Shown: piece by piece, positions 33,993 to 43,659 of the stretch
Layout of the letters: every line of letters begins with the position of its first letter
Position numbering within the stretch: the stretch's first letter is position 1
Assembly (NCBI GenBank): GCA_021156105.1
Contig: JAJNBD010000012.1
Coordinates: 1-64,000 of the forward strand
From: Gammaproteobacteria bacterium
GTDB taxonomy: Bacteria > Pseudomonadota > Gammaproteobacteria > CAISUE01
Direction: 5' to 3'
DNA: 64,000 nucleotides
The notes under the pieces: model-generated
Told to the model about the DNA's origin: nothing
What the model saw: only the letters and a program-made list of their open reading frames with translations
Database searches by the model: none
Made by a program: the position numbers and the translations under genes

Positions 33993-34280
33993 ATGTTATT
34001 CGCTATCTCGAAGTATACAAAACCATTGGCTGAAGTTGATATCTTTCGTCCCGCACATCATGCCTATATCAAACCATTACTTGCTGAAGGAAAATTGCTC
34101 ATTTCAGGAAGGCAAAATCCTGCCATAGGAGGAGTAATTATTGCTGGTGTAAAATCAAAAGAAGAATTTAAAAATATTCTTGATAATGACCCTTTTGCGA
34201 AGGAAGGAGTAGCAGAATATCAAATCGTCGAATTTGAGCCTATATTTTATCATCCATCGCTAAACTTTCTTTTTGAATAA
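33993..34280 (+). CDS. YciI family protein (second copy)
   Basis: This 95-residue YciI-like protein shares length and layout with the copy at 22917-23204: an early His pair (RPAHHAYI), an SGRQNPAIGGV loop where the other has ASGPKNPRAGGV, DNDPF and a final FEPIFYHPSL. It is the last gene of the dioxygenase operon. Confidence 0.85.
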   Translation: MLFAISKYTKPLAEVDIFRPAHHAYIKPLLAEGKLLISGRQNPAIGGVIIAGVKSKEEFKNILDNDPFAKEGVAEYQIVEFEPIFYHPSLNFLFE

Positions 34281-34288
34281 AAATTTTC

Positions 34289-34326
34289 AGGTATTAGCTC
34301 TCATAAGTGCCGCTAATACCCTAGCT
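34289..34326 (+). terminator. hairpin ending the dioxygenase operon
   Basis: GGTATTAGC (34290-34298) pairs with GCTAATACC (34312-34320), followed by CTAGCTTTT. It lies 9 bp after the YciI stop. The T-run is short, so it is a moderate terminator at best. The rest of 34327-34612 holds no feature I can support. Confidence 0.45.
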
Positions 34327-34612
34327 TTTCAAAGCTTCGGCAACTTTAAAGCTGAATTTTTTAAAAATAGCTAGGATTTTATGTGAGGTTTTAAGGGGGT
34401 AATTCCTTGATTATCAGGCTTTTAAAACGATTGCTTTCCATAAAAGTTATTGTAGTCGGAAAGTGATTTTTTGCGATTAATCGGAACTAATCTTTAGTTA
34501 TTATGCTGTTGGTATTGAAGAAATAATTTTTGCCCTACGGTCGCATGAAAAATGATGGATGCTCATTTAAATCTTGTGGATAATAAGCATCCAATGTTAA
34601 TAGCTATAAATA

Positions 34613-34897
34613 CTACTTTTTCTTACCGCCAACCGCATCTTTCAAAGCTTTACCAGCTTTAAAGGCAGGCACTTTGGAAGCTTTGATTTTGAGTGTTTCA
34701 CCAGTAAGGGGGTTGCGGCCTGTGCGTGCTGCGCGATTGCGTACTTGAAAAGTACCAAAACCAACTAAGGTAACAGTATCACCTTTTTTGAGAGATTTTG
34801 TAATGCCTTCAATAATGGCATCTAATGCTGCGCCGGCACCAGCTTTAGTTAAATCAACAGTTTTTGCGATATGTTCGATAAGATCAGACTTATTCAT
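34613..34897 (-). CDS. hupB: DNA-binding protein HU
   Basis: This 94-residue HU/IHF-family nucleoid protein starts [11 protein letters not shown], has the [18 protein letters not shown] arm (DNA-intercalating RNP) and the [17 protein letters not shown] tail, all typical of HU-beta. It has the normal length with an extra GGKKK end. HU dimers bend and compact DNA. An AAAGGA site precedes the ATG. A decayed HU copy is found at 48097-48204. Confidence 0.93.
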   Translation of the reverse strand: MNKSDLIEHIAKTVDLTKAGAGAALDAIIEGITKSLKKGDTVTLVGFGTFQVRNRAARTGRNPLTGETLKIKASKVPAFKAGKALKDAVGGKKK

Positions 34898-35172
34898 AAA
34901 AAAATCCTTTAAAAATTAATAACAGAGCCACTGACTGGCTTTTGCCAAATAGTAGTCTTTTGATTAATTATAGTCAATAAATACTAGGTATAATTTGTTT
35001 TCTTTCTTTGTTCAGCAAATTCAGCAAAAATGCAACCATAGGTATTTTAAGCATGAGCAAGTCAAAAATAATGCTTGTGTGAATATCAAATACTTGTTTT
35101 CTGAAAGACTATAGTAAAAGAAGTCTTTTTTGGATAAAATCAATTAGGCTGTAATTTAATCAAGGAGAGACT

Positions 35173-35838
35173 ATGTCGTTCAAGAAAATATGTGGGTTGA
35201 GTTTTTTATTAACTATGGGTACCTTTGGGTTTGTAGAAAGCGCATTAGCAACACCCGCTGATCAGTTTTCTGACGTGGATATTTTGATAGATGGGGGCAC
35301 TGCTGCTGGTGATGTAGTTGCAGGAGACTACCAATTTCCTAATGCTACCATTGACGAGGCTGGGGTCTTTGGTGTATGGAGGGATGGAGGCGGTTCGGCT
35401 ATAGGAGTTACAAATACAGATGAATATGAAGATGAAGAGAGTCCTCCTCCTGGAGCTACTGGTGGATTAACTGCAGCTGCACCTGCACCTCAAGAATCTC
35501 GTTTGGTATTTCGAAAGGATGGTGATTTTTCTAATTGGTTTTTGGAAACCTCTTATGCGAGAAAAGCGCTTAACGTTGGAAGTGGTAAAGTGATTTTAGC
35601 AAGTAAACTTGGCGTGCATTCTGGTAAGGTTTCTCGAGTACCTCAGGGAGCAATAATAGCTGTTTTGACTGTTCCTGCGCTAGTCCGTGAGGGCAGACGG
35701 TATGGTGAATTTAATTACCCTAATCCTGAGGTGTGCGGGAAAGCAAGGGGTGAATTTTTAGGTGTGGGGTTAAAGCCTAGGAGGGTTGGTCAAACGCTAT
35801 TAGTACCAATTTCTGAATTACAAGCTAAATTTCAATAG
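35173..35838 (+). CDS. exported hypothetical protein
   Basis: This 221-residue protein has a clear signal peptide (hydrophobic 8-20, cleavage after ALA near 26). The mature part is acidic at first (DQFSDVDI...) with a Pro/Ala-rich linker near residues 95-108, then a beta-rich domain with SGKVILASKLG and a final TLLVPISEL. I do not recognise the family. A strong AAGGAGAG site and its own terminator show it is monocistronic. Its leader and terminator style resemble the exported gene at 57817-58440. Confidence 0.6.
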   Translation: MSFKKICGLSFLLTMGTFGFVESALATPADQFSDVDILIDGGTAAGDVVAGDYQFPNATIDEAGVFGVWRDGGGSAIGVTNTDEYEDEESPPPGATGGLTAAAPAPQESRLVFRKDGDFSNWFLETSYARKALNVGSGKVILASKLGVHSGKVSRVPQGAIIAVLTVPALVREGRRYGEFNYPNPEVCGKARGEFLGVGLKPRRVGQTLLVPISELQAKFQ

Positions 35839-35860
35839 AAACCATTTTTAGATAAATTTC

Positions 35861-35895
35861 AAAAGCCCAACATCTTTACAGGATCTTGGGCTTTT
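35861..35895 (+). terminator. intrinsic terminator
   Basis: AAAAGCCCAA pairs with TTGGGCTTTT around a 14-nt loop and ends in a T-run, 22 bp after the exported-protein stop. It is a textbook rho-independent terminator. The stretch 35896-36207 after it has no gene I can support. Confidence 0.85.
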
Positions 35896-36207
35896 TCATT
35901 TTAGTTTTTACTGTGTTGACTTTAAAAAACTAGACAATCATGACGCGCAATGTTTGTGGTAACTTTTATCATAAATATAATGATTATCATTAAGTTATTT
36001 TTAATAAGCGCGTGGTCTTCGAGGCTTGAGTTCGTGGTTTGAATGAAAATCGTTATCTTTTAAATCTACCGCTAAAACAATACTTTTTTCTTGATGAAGA
36101 AGGATATTGCTTTGCTTTTTTTAACCCTTTGAGGAAGTTTTTCTCCTTGGAAAATATTCTCTCTTGAAGATGTTTATATTTTTTATCTTAATTAACAGGA
36201 GAATCAT

Positions 36208-36459
36208 ATGTTATCTCAAAATTTTACTCAACTTATTGGCTATCTTGACAGTAATCCTGAAACCGTTTAAACACTTGATCTTCGAAAGTTTGTCAGGACA
36301 AGTTTTGCTACGCATGAGCGCATTAAAACTGTTGACGGAAGGTTTGCAGCTAAAACGATCTGGCATCAGGTTTATCTTAATGGAAAGCTCAGTGAGCTTG
36401 CGCAAGCGCGTTTAAAAAAGAGCGATCGCATTCAAGTGCTTGCGCAAGTTGGAATATAG
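36208..36459 (+). pseudogene. ssb: single-stranded DNA-binding protein (ssb) remnant with internal stop
   Basis: From the ATG at 36208, with a good AGGAG site, 83 codons read NFTQLIGYLDSNPE, then an in-frame TAA at 36268-36270, then FATHERIK and IWHQVYLNGKLSELAQARLKK, ending at 36459. This follows the SSB OB-fold pattern (G-x-L-G-x-D-P-E, W-H-x-V-x-x-x-G-K-L-A-E). The C-terminal half and acidic tail are missing. It is a truncated, nonsense-mutated ssb paralogue of the plasmid/phage kind. Confidence 0.75.
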
Positions 36460-36564
36460 ACAATAGCCTAATCAATCTACTGGTGCGCATCATCATGCTG
36501 TCTGCGTTATCGCCAAAGAAATATTGAAAATTTCATCAGTCAATATCTGTATTTGGCTTAATAA

Positions 36565-36936
36565 TTAAAACTTACCAGCTGCTGGGATACAAGCAACCAT
36601 TTTATCAGGTAACATTTGCAATTCTAAAGCTGTATCTCTAACATCTTCGGCTTTTGGAATAAACCCTTGGCACATTTCTCCATAGTTAGTTGAAACCTTT
36701 TCTTCTTTATTATCAACTTCGTAAATTCTTACAAGATATGAATCAGGCGAGCTTGCTTGAAATTTATAAAGCTCCCCTGAAGTAATGGGTGCTTCTTTAT
36801 GATCACAAGCTTGCCCATCTTTATTACATTCCAAATACTTCACCGTCAAATTTTCCTGCGTAGTATTCCATGCGGTAACTTCTGCATTAGCAGTTAGAGT
36901 TACGCCTAAGAGGCTTGCAAAGAGAATTTTCATCAT
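36565..36936 (-). CDS. small exported hypothetical protein
   Basis: This 123-residue protein has a signal peptide (MMKILFASLLGVTLTANA, cleavage near residue 18). The mature part is beta-rich with four cysteines (CNKDGQAC, MC, AC), probably disulfide-bonded in the periplasm. Family unknown. Confidence 0.6.
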   Translation of the reverse strand: MMKILFASLLGVTLTANAEVTAWNTTQENLTVKYLECNKDGQACDHKEAPITSGELYKFQASSPDSYLVRIYEVDNKEEKVSTNYGEMCQGFIPKAEDVRDTALELQMLPDKMVACIPAAGKF

Positions 36937-37049
36937 AAGTTTTACCTGGTCATTGTTAATTAAAAATTTTCCTGTGTCTTGGTTTAGATTCTAAAAATCT
37001 ATTTAAATCTTATGTTGTAGCTTGCAATTTTTATACCAAAACTCAACTC

Positions 37050-37676
37050 ATGAAAAATGCTACCACTCGTGAATTTATGGCAATTTATTCTAAAATCAGA
37101 GCTGGAATGTCCAATATTTTTAAACAAGACTGGTGTAATAGGAGGCAAACAGTTTTTGATTGGCGGTGTATATTAGTCAAACTATCGCCAGAGCAATATA
37201 ATAAAATGTTTATGACTATTAGAGTAAAATTGCCTAAGATGTTAGCACAAAATTATGAGTGGACAGATATAATAAGTATTTTATCAGATGAGCAACGCAT
37301 ATAAATATTTATTGCAGTATATCTACCGCAGCGTTGGGCAGAAATTAGTGAAATACTGAAACATTTTTCTGATCGCATCCAAACTTCAAGTGATATTATT
37401 AAGATCTTATCAGCATTATCATCAGAATATAAAAATGAAGAGCTTACTGCAGCTTTAGAAAGCTTAAAAGAGCATATAGTCAAAGTGGTTGTAACCGCAG
37501 AAGATTTTGCTCCATTACAGCAACAGCTTCCAGTTGATCTATACAGAGAATTACGGAAAGTTATCAAAGAACAACCTAGAGTTGCTAATGCATTTACTTT
37601 TTTTAAATCAACTGATATATGCCGGGATATTCTATTGCAAGACCATGTAATCTTACCACCAGAAATACAGCGATAA
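37050..37676 (+). pseudogene. helical-repeat protein interrupted by one stop codon
   Basis: A frame from the ATG at 37050 stops at TAA 37302-37304 (84 codons) and continues open in the same frame to 37676 with equally good coding character. The joined protein would be 208 residues. It shows repeated helical units of about 35 residues (W-x-x-I-L/S-x-L-S-x-E-Q...; W-A-E-I-S-E-I...). Such repeats suggest an alpha-solenoid, possibly an effector-type scaffold. Either a nonsense mutation killed it or two short proteins are made. Confidence 0.55.
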
Positions 37677-37838
37677 AGAAAATCCAACAGTGCTTTGAAA
37701 AAACTAAACTAGCTTTCATTAAAATAAGTATAACAAAATTGTGGGTGCTGACAATTTAATGTAAAATAAAAAAATTAAGCGGTATTAGCGGTATTAATGT
37801 AGGCAATAACCACAATAATAACTATAAAGAATTTAATT

Positions 37839-40800
37839 ATGGCAAGATCTCGATTTTCAAGTAAAAAACTTTGGCACTATTTTGTCCTCTGGCTATTAGT
37901 ATGGTCTTCGTTAGTGTTGCCTGTAATAGGCTTCATTCAAGGGGCTCGTGGCCGCAACCTTGGCAAAGAGGAAAAAGAGCCCCGCTTACGTCGTAAGCCA
38001 GGTCCTCCGCCGCCAGGTGTTCGAGCAAAATTTATCGCGCAAATCAAAGAACAGCAAAAACAGCTCGAAGCAAAGCATCAAGTATGCTTGCCTCAAGAAG
38101 AGCCTTTGAGCCATGTTGAAGCTACTTTATCCATGAGAGATGCTTTTGATAAGGCTTTTCAAGCTGCTCGCTCCCCCCGGCTTGAGGATTTCGATGCTCC
38201 TTATTTTGTTCGAAAAATATTCCAGTCTTTTGCATCTTTGCGTTACCAACATCCCTATGGTGATGAAATAATTTTATTGACGCAGCAGTTAAGAAAGTTT
38301 CAGTATGATAAGGAAGCAGATGCTAAGATGTTTGAGCAGCTAAGCGATTATGTTAGGTATCAATCTGAAAAAAAAATTAGCCCCATGTTTGATTATGTTT
38401 TGGATTTAACTCAGGCAAGTTTTTATTCAAATCTGAACGAAACGCGAAGCCTTGAATCTGCTGTAAGCATAGACCGTGGGGATCTCGCATTACAAGAGGC
38501 GTTAGTAAAGAACCCTAAAGCGCTTGGTTTAGGTTTCATATTGCCGCGCTTAAAAAATGTTATGGCTGGTGCAGAAGGTTATATCGCTATTTGGCAAAGG
38601 TTACAGGATTATTTTATTCGCCCAGAACAATATCCTTTTATTTCACTGCTGGGTTATGTCAAAGCGCTATCTATGTGTTCACAAGAATCCGCGATGCAAT
38701 TTTTCTCAGAGTATATCGCGCCTTATATGGAACAAATGCCGAATTTGGTATCACAAGAAGCTTTATTTCTTTTCATTCAGAATAAAGATGAAAAAATTAA
38801 TTTTCAAGATGGCTTATTTTCAGTAGGTGCGTACTGCTTGTCAGAAGAAACAAAAGGAATGTTAGAGTCACATCAGGGTTTTTATGTTGGGCTTGCAAGT
38901 CAGCTCGAAAAACTCGTCCAAGAAAAATTTTACCAAAAGATTCTTAATTCGGGCAAAGAATTGACAAGCTCATATCAAAAGCTTGATGCGCATTTTTTGC
39001 ATAAGAGTGAATTATTTGATGCTTATATCCTGGCAGCGGAAGGAAGAAGGCGCGCTGCAGCAGTCATACATATCCCTGAGAGCGTATTTTCTTGTTTTGA
39101 GCAAAGCGCAAAGACTACAGATGATGTATTACAATATATCGGAATTTGTTTTTATGCTTTGCAAAGTAATAATAAGAGAAATGCCCAGTTTTTGGAAGAT
39201 TTTGCAAGTTTTTATATACCGCAAAGATTTTCTGCTTTGCCAAAAGAGGGGAAATTATTTGTTAAATTAATGCATTTTCAAGCGGCAGTTTGGCGGCAGA
39301 AAGGTGATGTCGCTGTGCAGTATTTATTAGAAGCAATGCAAATAGATGGACAAGCGATGGAGATTTTATATCGTTTAAAATCTAATACAAATATCTTATT
39401 GTCGTTACGCCAAGGAAAGCTGTCTGACTCCGAAGTCGAGTCAATGGGTAAAGAAATAAAAACCATCTTAGCTCCAGCAGAGGCAGCCTTAGATATTAAT
39501 CAGCAGATCTTAGTGCAATTAAATGTTTTATCAATGCTGTCACCCATAAAAACTCTGGAATTCTTCGAGCAGTCTATTTGGCCTGTTATGAAAAACAGCC
39601 CTTCGTATCATCAAATTTATGCACACTTATTGAATCAAGCTGAAAAAGCAGCTACGGAAGCAAACGACTTAAAACGTCTAGTATTAAGCACTTTCCCTGT
39701 ATTGCCATGGCCTTTAAATCCTCAAAAAGAAACAGCAGTTTCTTTTGAAGCATTAGACAAAATCATTTCAACATTCGTTGAAAAAAATGCCCCTGGCTTA
39801 AAAAGCAAACAAGAAATGGATGAGCAAGCGCAGCAATATTTCTTTTCTGTATTGCAAGGATCAGTGAGCGTTTCTCTTGAAGAGCGTCATCGATTGGCTG
39901 TTGATTATGCATTAAACGCTGTGCTAGCTGGTGAGGAATCTTCATTGGTTAAAGGAATTTTGCTCAATTTTTATCTAGCAAACCATCAATATGATGCTCT
40001 GGTGGCGCTTTTAAATAATTATATGGTGGATGATAAAACCTTGGCTGCAATTCATGCGTTCAAAAATCCAGAGCTATATACTTTTCAACCAGACTTGACT
40101 ATTCAGCCAAGCGTAGCATCAGAGGATTTGAGTTATTTGCGCATTGCACTCTGTGACAAAATAGGTGATCGCAGCGATTTAAACGCAGACGCCTGCTGGA
40201 GTGTTCATGCGCTATTAAGTCGCAGTAATAATAACTTCGATAAAGTTTATTATGTGAAACGGTTACTTGAAACAGGGCGGTATGATAGAGCAAATGATTT
40301 CGTTCAAAAAATTCCTCTGAGCCAAGATTTTGTGCAAATGTTTTATGAGCATGTAGTCCCAGCTTCTTATCAGCAAGAGGCGAGTATGCGACTTGCCATT
40401 GAAAATTATTTAAGAGAAAAAAAATATGAGTTATATACGTTATTTAGTCACTATTTTAATTTTGAAGAAATAAAGGCGCGAAAAGAACAAGAAGCGTTGT
40501 TGGCACGTAAAGCTGCACAAGCTGAAGAAGTTACAAAGATTGAGCAAGAGCGCAGTGCAACACAAAGAGTTATAATGATGCTTAGTCAAGAATACGAAAG
40601 AACAAAATTAGAAGTTGCAGCACTGAGACAGGCGCTCGACAAGGCAGAAACGTGGGGGCAAGGCGAAAGCGGACGCATTTTAGAAATGCGCCAAACTTTT
40701 GAAACGAAAGCTATAGAATACAAGGAAAAGATTGCAGCCTTAGAAAACAAATTGAAATTTGAAAGTGAAAGTATTAAAGACTGTAGAAAACAGTATTTCA

Positions 40801-41837
40801 AAACAAAGGTTAGGTTAGATATTTCCGAAGAACGATCAAGAATGCTGCGCATTTTGACGGTGCTTGCTCCAAGTATTACGCTTACGTTAGGGGCGGCTGT
40901 TACCTTCTTGATTATGCGCCTCCCTTCTAACAATGCTGCAGCTCAAGGGGGGCGACAACCAGCAAAGCGTTTAACTCACCACGCATCTACTTCGACTGAT
41001 AAACTATTAAATGCTAATTTGGCACTTTGTTTGGTTTACCTATATCAAGCTGGGTTGGGGTCAAAAGAAAATATTCGGGTAATAAATAAAAGCCATCGTT
41101 ATGCAAGAGAATTAGCAGATACATTTGCTCTTTTAATAAGATCAAGCGCACGCAAATTGACTTTCAAAGCAGTGTTAAATTGTTTAGTGCCTACGCGGTC
41201 TTTTAGCGAGCTCGAAGCTAAAAACATCCTGGAAGATATTAATGGTATTACCCATCCTTTAGCATATTTACTCATGGCTCAGATTGCTTGGGGAGAAATT
41301 GGTTTTGCTTTTCATGACCGTTACGCTGCTTTAGAGTGTTTAAACTACATTTCAAAGGACAGCGTGATCTATCCTTTGGCGTTAAGGTTAAAGCTTGATA
41401 TGAGCCTTTCCGGCCTTGATATTATGCCTGATCTTAGTTTTAGAGGTATAGCAAAGCGTGCAAAAATTGATAAAAGGCTTGCTTTAGAGAGAGAAGCTTT
41501 AAGTGCGGAGTTAATGCCCTATGATCGATTAGGCGAGGTTTATTTAAAACGATATTCAATCTTTAAGCATAATAGCCCATTTAGTGTTTATGAGCATGAG
41601 GTTGTAGCGCATAGACGCGAGCAGGCTGGCTATCCTCGCTATGATTATAGGGGAATGAGTAATGAAGAGTTGTATGAAAAAATGTTGGATGCAAAATTGT
41701 TCTTTTCTGCCGCCCAAGTAGAAGAATATGCGGCTAAAGCTAAAAGATTTTCGCCAGAGAAATTTAGAGCAGCAATCGATTGGTTGCGGGGCGAACAGCA
41801 GAAAACAGCAACACTTGCCGGTCCTGCTCCCCGATAA
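37839..41837 (+). CDS. very large two-TM, coiled-coil membrane protein of unknown family
   Basis: This is a 1332-residue protein. A signal-anchor helix is at about 12-34, followed by a basic, Pro-rich stretch (RRKPGPPPPG). Residues about 90-870 are helical and TPR/HEAT-like in character. A long charged coiled coil spans about 880-998, a second TM helix about 1003-1026, and a C-terminal 300-residue helical domain follows. The ends would lie on the same side and the central 970 residues on the other. It is monocistronic. The size and layout are reminiscent of Legionellales effectors or envelope scaffolds, but no known domain is recognisable. Confidence 0.65.
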   Translation: MARSRFSSKKLWHYFVLWLLVWSSLVLPVIGFIQGARGRNLGKEEKEPRLRRKPGPPPPGVRAKFIAQIKEQQKQLEAKHQVCLPQEEPLSHVEATLSMRDAFDKAFQAARSPRLEDFDAPYFVRKIFQSFASLRYQHPYGDEIILLTQQLRKFQYDKEADAKMFEQLSDYVRYQSEKKISPMFDYVLDLTQASFYSNLNETRSLESAVSIDRGDLALQEALVKNPKALGLGFILPRLKNVMAGAEGYIAIWQRLQDYFIRPEQYPFISLLGYVKALSMCSQESAMQFFSEYIAPYMEQMPNLVSQEALFLFIQNKDEKINFQDGLFSVGAYCLSEETKGMLESHQGFYVGLASQLEKLVQEKFYQKILNSGKELTSSYQKLDAHFLHKSELFDAYILAAEGRRRAAAVIHIPESVFSCFEQSAKTTDDVLQYIGICFYALQSNNKRNAQFLEDFASFYIPQRFSALPKEGKLFVKLMHFQAAVWRQKGDVAVQYLLEAMQIDGQAMEILYRLKSNTNILLSLRQGKLSDSEVESMGKEIKTILAPAEAALDINQQILVQLNVLSMLSPIKTLEFFEQSIWPVMKNSPSYHQIYAHLLNQAEKAATEANDLKRLVLSTFPVLPWPLNPQKETAVSFEALDKIISTFVEKNAPGLKSKQEMDEQAQQYFFSVLQGSVSVSLEERHRLAVDYALNAVLAGEESSLVKGILLNFYLANHQYDALVALLNNYMVDDKTLAAIHAFKNPELYTFQPDLTIQPSVASEDLSYLRIALCDKIGDRSDLNADACWSVHALLSRSNNNFDKVYYVKRLLETGRYDRANDFVQKIPLSQDFVQMFYEHVVPASYQQEASMRLAIENYLREKKYELYTLFSHYFNFEEIKARKEQEALLARKAAQAEEVTKIEQERSATQRVIMMLSQEYERTKLEVAALRQALDKAETWGQGESGRILEMRQTFETKAIEYKEKIAALENKLKFESESIKDCRKQYFKTKVRLDISEERSRMLRILTVLAPSITLTLGAAVTFLIMRLPSNNAAAQGGRQPAKRLTHHASTSTDKLLNANLALCLVYLYQAGLGSKENIRVINKSHRYARELADTFALLIRSSARKLTFKAVLNCLVPTRSFSELEAKNILEDINGITHPLAYLLMAQIAWGEIGFAFHDRYAALECLNYISKDSVIYPLALRLKLDMSLSGLDIMPDLSFRGIAKRAKIDKRLALEREALSAELMPYDRLGEVYLKRYSIFKHNSPFSVYEHEVVAHRREQAGYPRYDYRGMSNEELYEKMLDAKLFFSAAQVEEYAAKAKRFSPEKFRAAIDWLRGEQQKTATLAGPAPR

Positions 41838-42030
41838 GAATGCTATAGAAAATTTATATGCCGTAGTAGTGCTATTTTAGCTCATCAAGTTTACTTGAAG
41901 AGCTTGGTAAGAGAGCGTTACGGCTGTCGGTCTAGAAATGTTTAATTTACGAAGAAGCTACAGTATATTAAGGACGGGTATTGCATGTAATTTTATAGGT
42001 TTGGTCATAAGTTTGTAAAACCAGCCCCGA

Positions 42031-43659
42031 TTGTACGATTCATCAGTGCAGCAATACATGTTAATATTAAGCCTTGCGCTAATTAATACGATCATTTCCA
42101 TGCTCAACCAGATCTTTGCTAAAGTTCGCTATTATCGTTTGCCTATTTTAATGCTTTTTATCGGAGCCATTATTTTTTTCTGGTTTTGGTGGGAGGTAAG
42201 TCAGTATCTTCCTTTTCCAGCTCATTCACATTGGCTGCTACAATTTTTTAGTGTTTCTCTAGTACTTGCGATTGGTTTTGCCAGTTTTTTAGTTTTTAAC
42301 TGGCAGAAGGGGGTGAAAGCCACGGAGCTCTGCGTTCAAGAAATCAACATGCGGCAGGAAATGGAACGTAAACTAGATGATGTTGCTAGGCATGATACGA
42401 TTACAGGGCTTCCTAGTCGGTATTATTTCTATGAAGTAGTAACCAACAGGATAGCGAGCCAAGTACCTTTTGCGCTTTTAATTGTTTCAACGCCTTCTTA
42501 CAATTTTGTTAATAATATGCTGGGCATTGAGTTTGGTGATAAGTTGTTGGTGCAGCTTGGTCGACTATTTAAAAAAGTTCTCCGTGATTCTGATTTTATT
42601 GCGCGCTTAGATGCAGGTAACTTTGCCATTATCCTAAATAATATGAAAGATCCGCATGAAGTGTTTTTGCAAACAGAAAAATTTGTCAATCTATTATCAG
42701 GTCCCATGCTTGTCGACATTTATCAGACAGACATATTTATCAACGCTGGCATTGTGCTTTCATCTCAAGGCTCAAATGCAACACAGTTAATGCAATATGC
42801 CTATTTGGCAGCAAGCGAAGCAATAAAAAAGGGCCCAAACGCGATTGAAATTTTTACGGAAACGCTACGGGCTAACATAGAGTATAAAAGAGGATTGGAG
42901 CAGGCGCTAAGAACCGCCATTCATAATCAAGAGTTTTATTTGGTCTATCAACCAATTTTTAATTTAAAAACAAATAAAATTATTGGCGCAGAAGCTCTAT
43001 TGCGTTGGGAGCATCCAAAATTTGGCGTGATTGATCCGCAGGATTTTATTAACGTAGCAGAAAATTATGGACTAATGCTAGATATTGGGAAGTGGGTATT
43101 TGAAAAAGCTTCTGATCAGCTTCTCACTTGGCAAAAGAACTGGCGCGGGTCAAACTTTTATATTTCGATTAATTGCTCTACTTTGCAAATGCAGCAAACC
43201 AGCTTTATCGAATTTGTGCAAAAAAAATTATCTGAAAGCCAATTGCGTTCGGAAGACATTGTATTAGAAATTACTGAAACAGCATTAATTCCTTCCATGA
43301 AAGAATGTGCCGATATCTTAAAGCAATTTAATCAGTTACACATAAAAATTGCCATTGATGACTTTGGCACAGGATACGCTTCAATCAACTATTTGTGTTC
43401 TTTGCCAATTGCCATATTAAAAGTGGACAAATCATTAATTTCCCATATTGAGCAAGATGCTAAGCAGGTCAGTGTCATTAAAGCTATCATTGAATTGTCC
43501 AGAGCATTTAATATTAAAGTATTAGCTGAAGGGGTAGAGCGAGAAACCCAAATGAAAATTTTGCAAGATATTGGATGCGACTTTGTGCAAGGATTTTATT
43601 TGGCAAAACCAATGAGTGTTAGCGAAATGGAATCTTTTGCTCAAGCTTTCTTGGTATAA
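42031..43659 (+). CDS. EAL-domain c-di-GMP phosphodiesterase with degenerate GGDEF
   Basis: This protein of up to 542 residues starts at TTG 42031; an ATG at 42058 is an equal candidate and neither has a ribosome site. Two or three TM helices lie in the first 95 residues. The GGDEF domain has DAGNF in place of GGDEF, so it cannot make c-di-GMP. The EAL domain is complete: GAEALLRW, EITETAL, DDFGTGYAS, the VDKSLI lysine, EGVE and a QGF ending. It should hydrolyse c-di-GMP at the inner membrane. Its 3' end overlaps the opposing cyclase gene by 19 bp. Confidence 0.87.
   Translation: MYDSSVQQYMLILSLALINTIISMLNQIFAKVRYYRLPILMLFIGAIIFFWFWWEVSQYLPFPAHSHWLLQFFSVSLVLAIGFASFLVFNWQKGVKATELCVQEINMRQEMERKLDDVARHDTITGLPSRYYFYEVVTNRIASQVPFALLIVSTPSYNFVNNMLGIEFGDKLLVQLGRLFKKVLRDSDFIARLDAGNFAIILNNMKDPHEVFLQTEKFVNLLSGPMLVDIYQTDIFINAGIVLSSQGSNATQLMQYAYLAASEAIKKGPNAIEIFTETLRANIEYKRGLEQALRTAIHNQEFYLVYQPIFNLKTNKIIGAEALLRWEHPKFGVIDPQDFINVAENYGLMLDIGKWVFEKASDQLLTWQKNWRGSNFYISINCSTLQMQQTSFIEFVQKKLSESQLRSEDIVLEITETALIPSMKECADILKQFNQLHIKIAIDDFGTGYASINYLCSLPIAILKVDKSLISHIEQDAKQVSVIKAIIELSRAFNIKVLAEGVERETQMKILQDIGCDFVQGFYLAKPMSVSEMESFAQAFLV

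Noticed and set aside
36004..36124. Minus-strand frame of about 39 codons ending in KPRRPRAY
   Set aside because: It has a stop immediately upstream, no start codon or ribosome site and no recognisable family; too weak to annotate.
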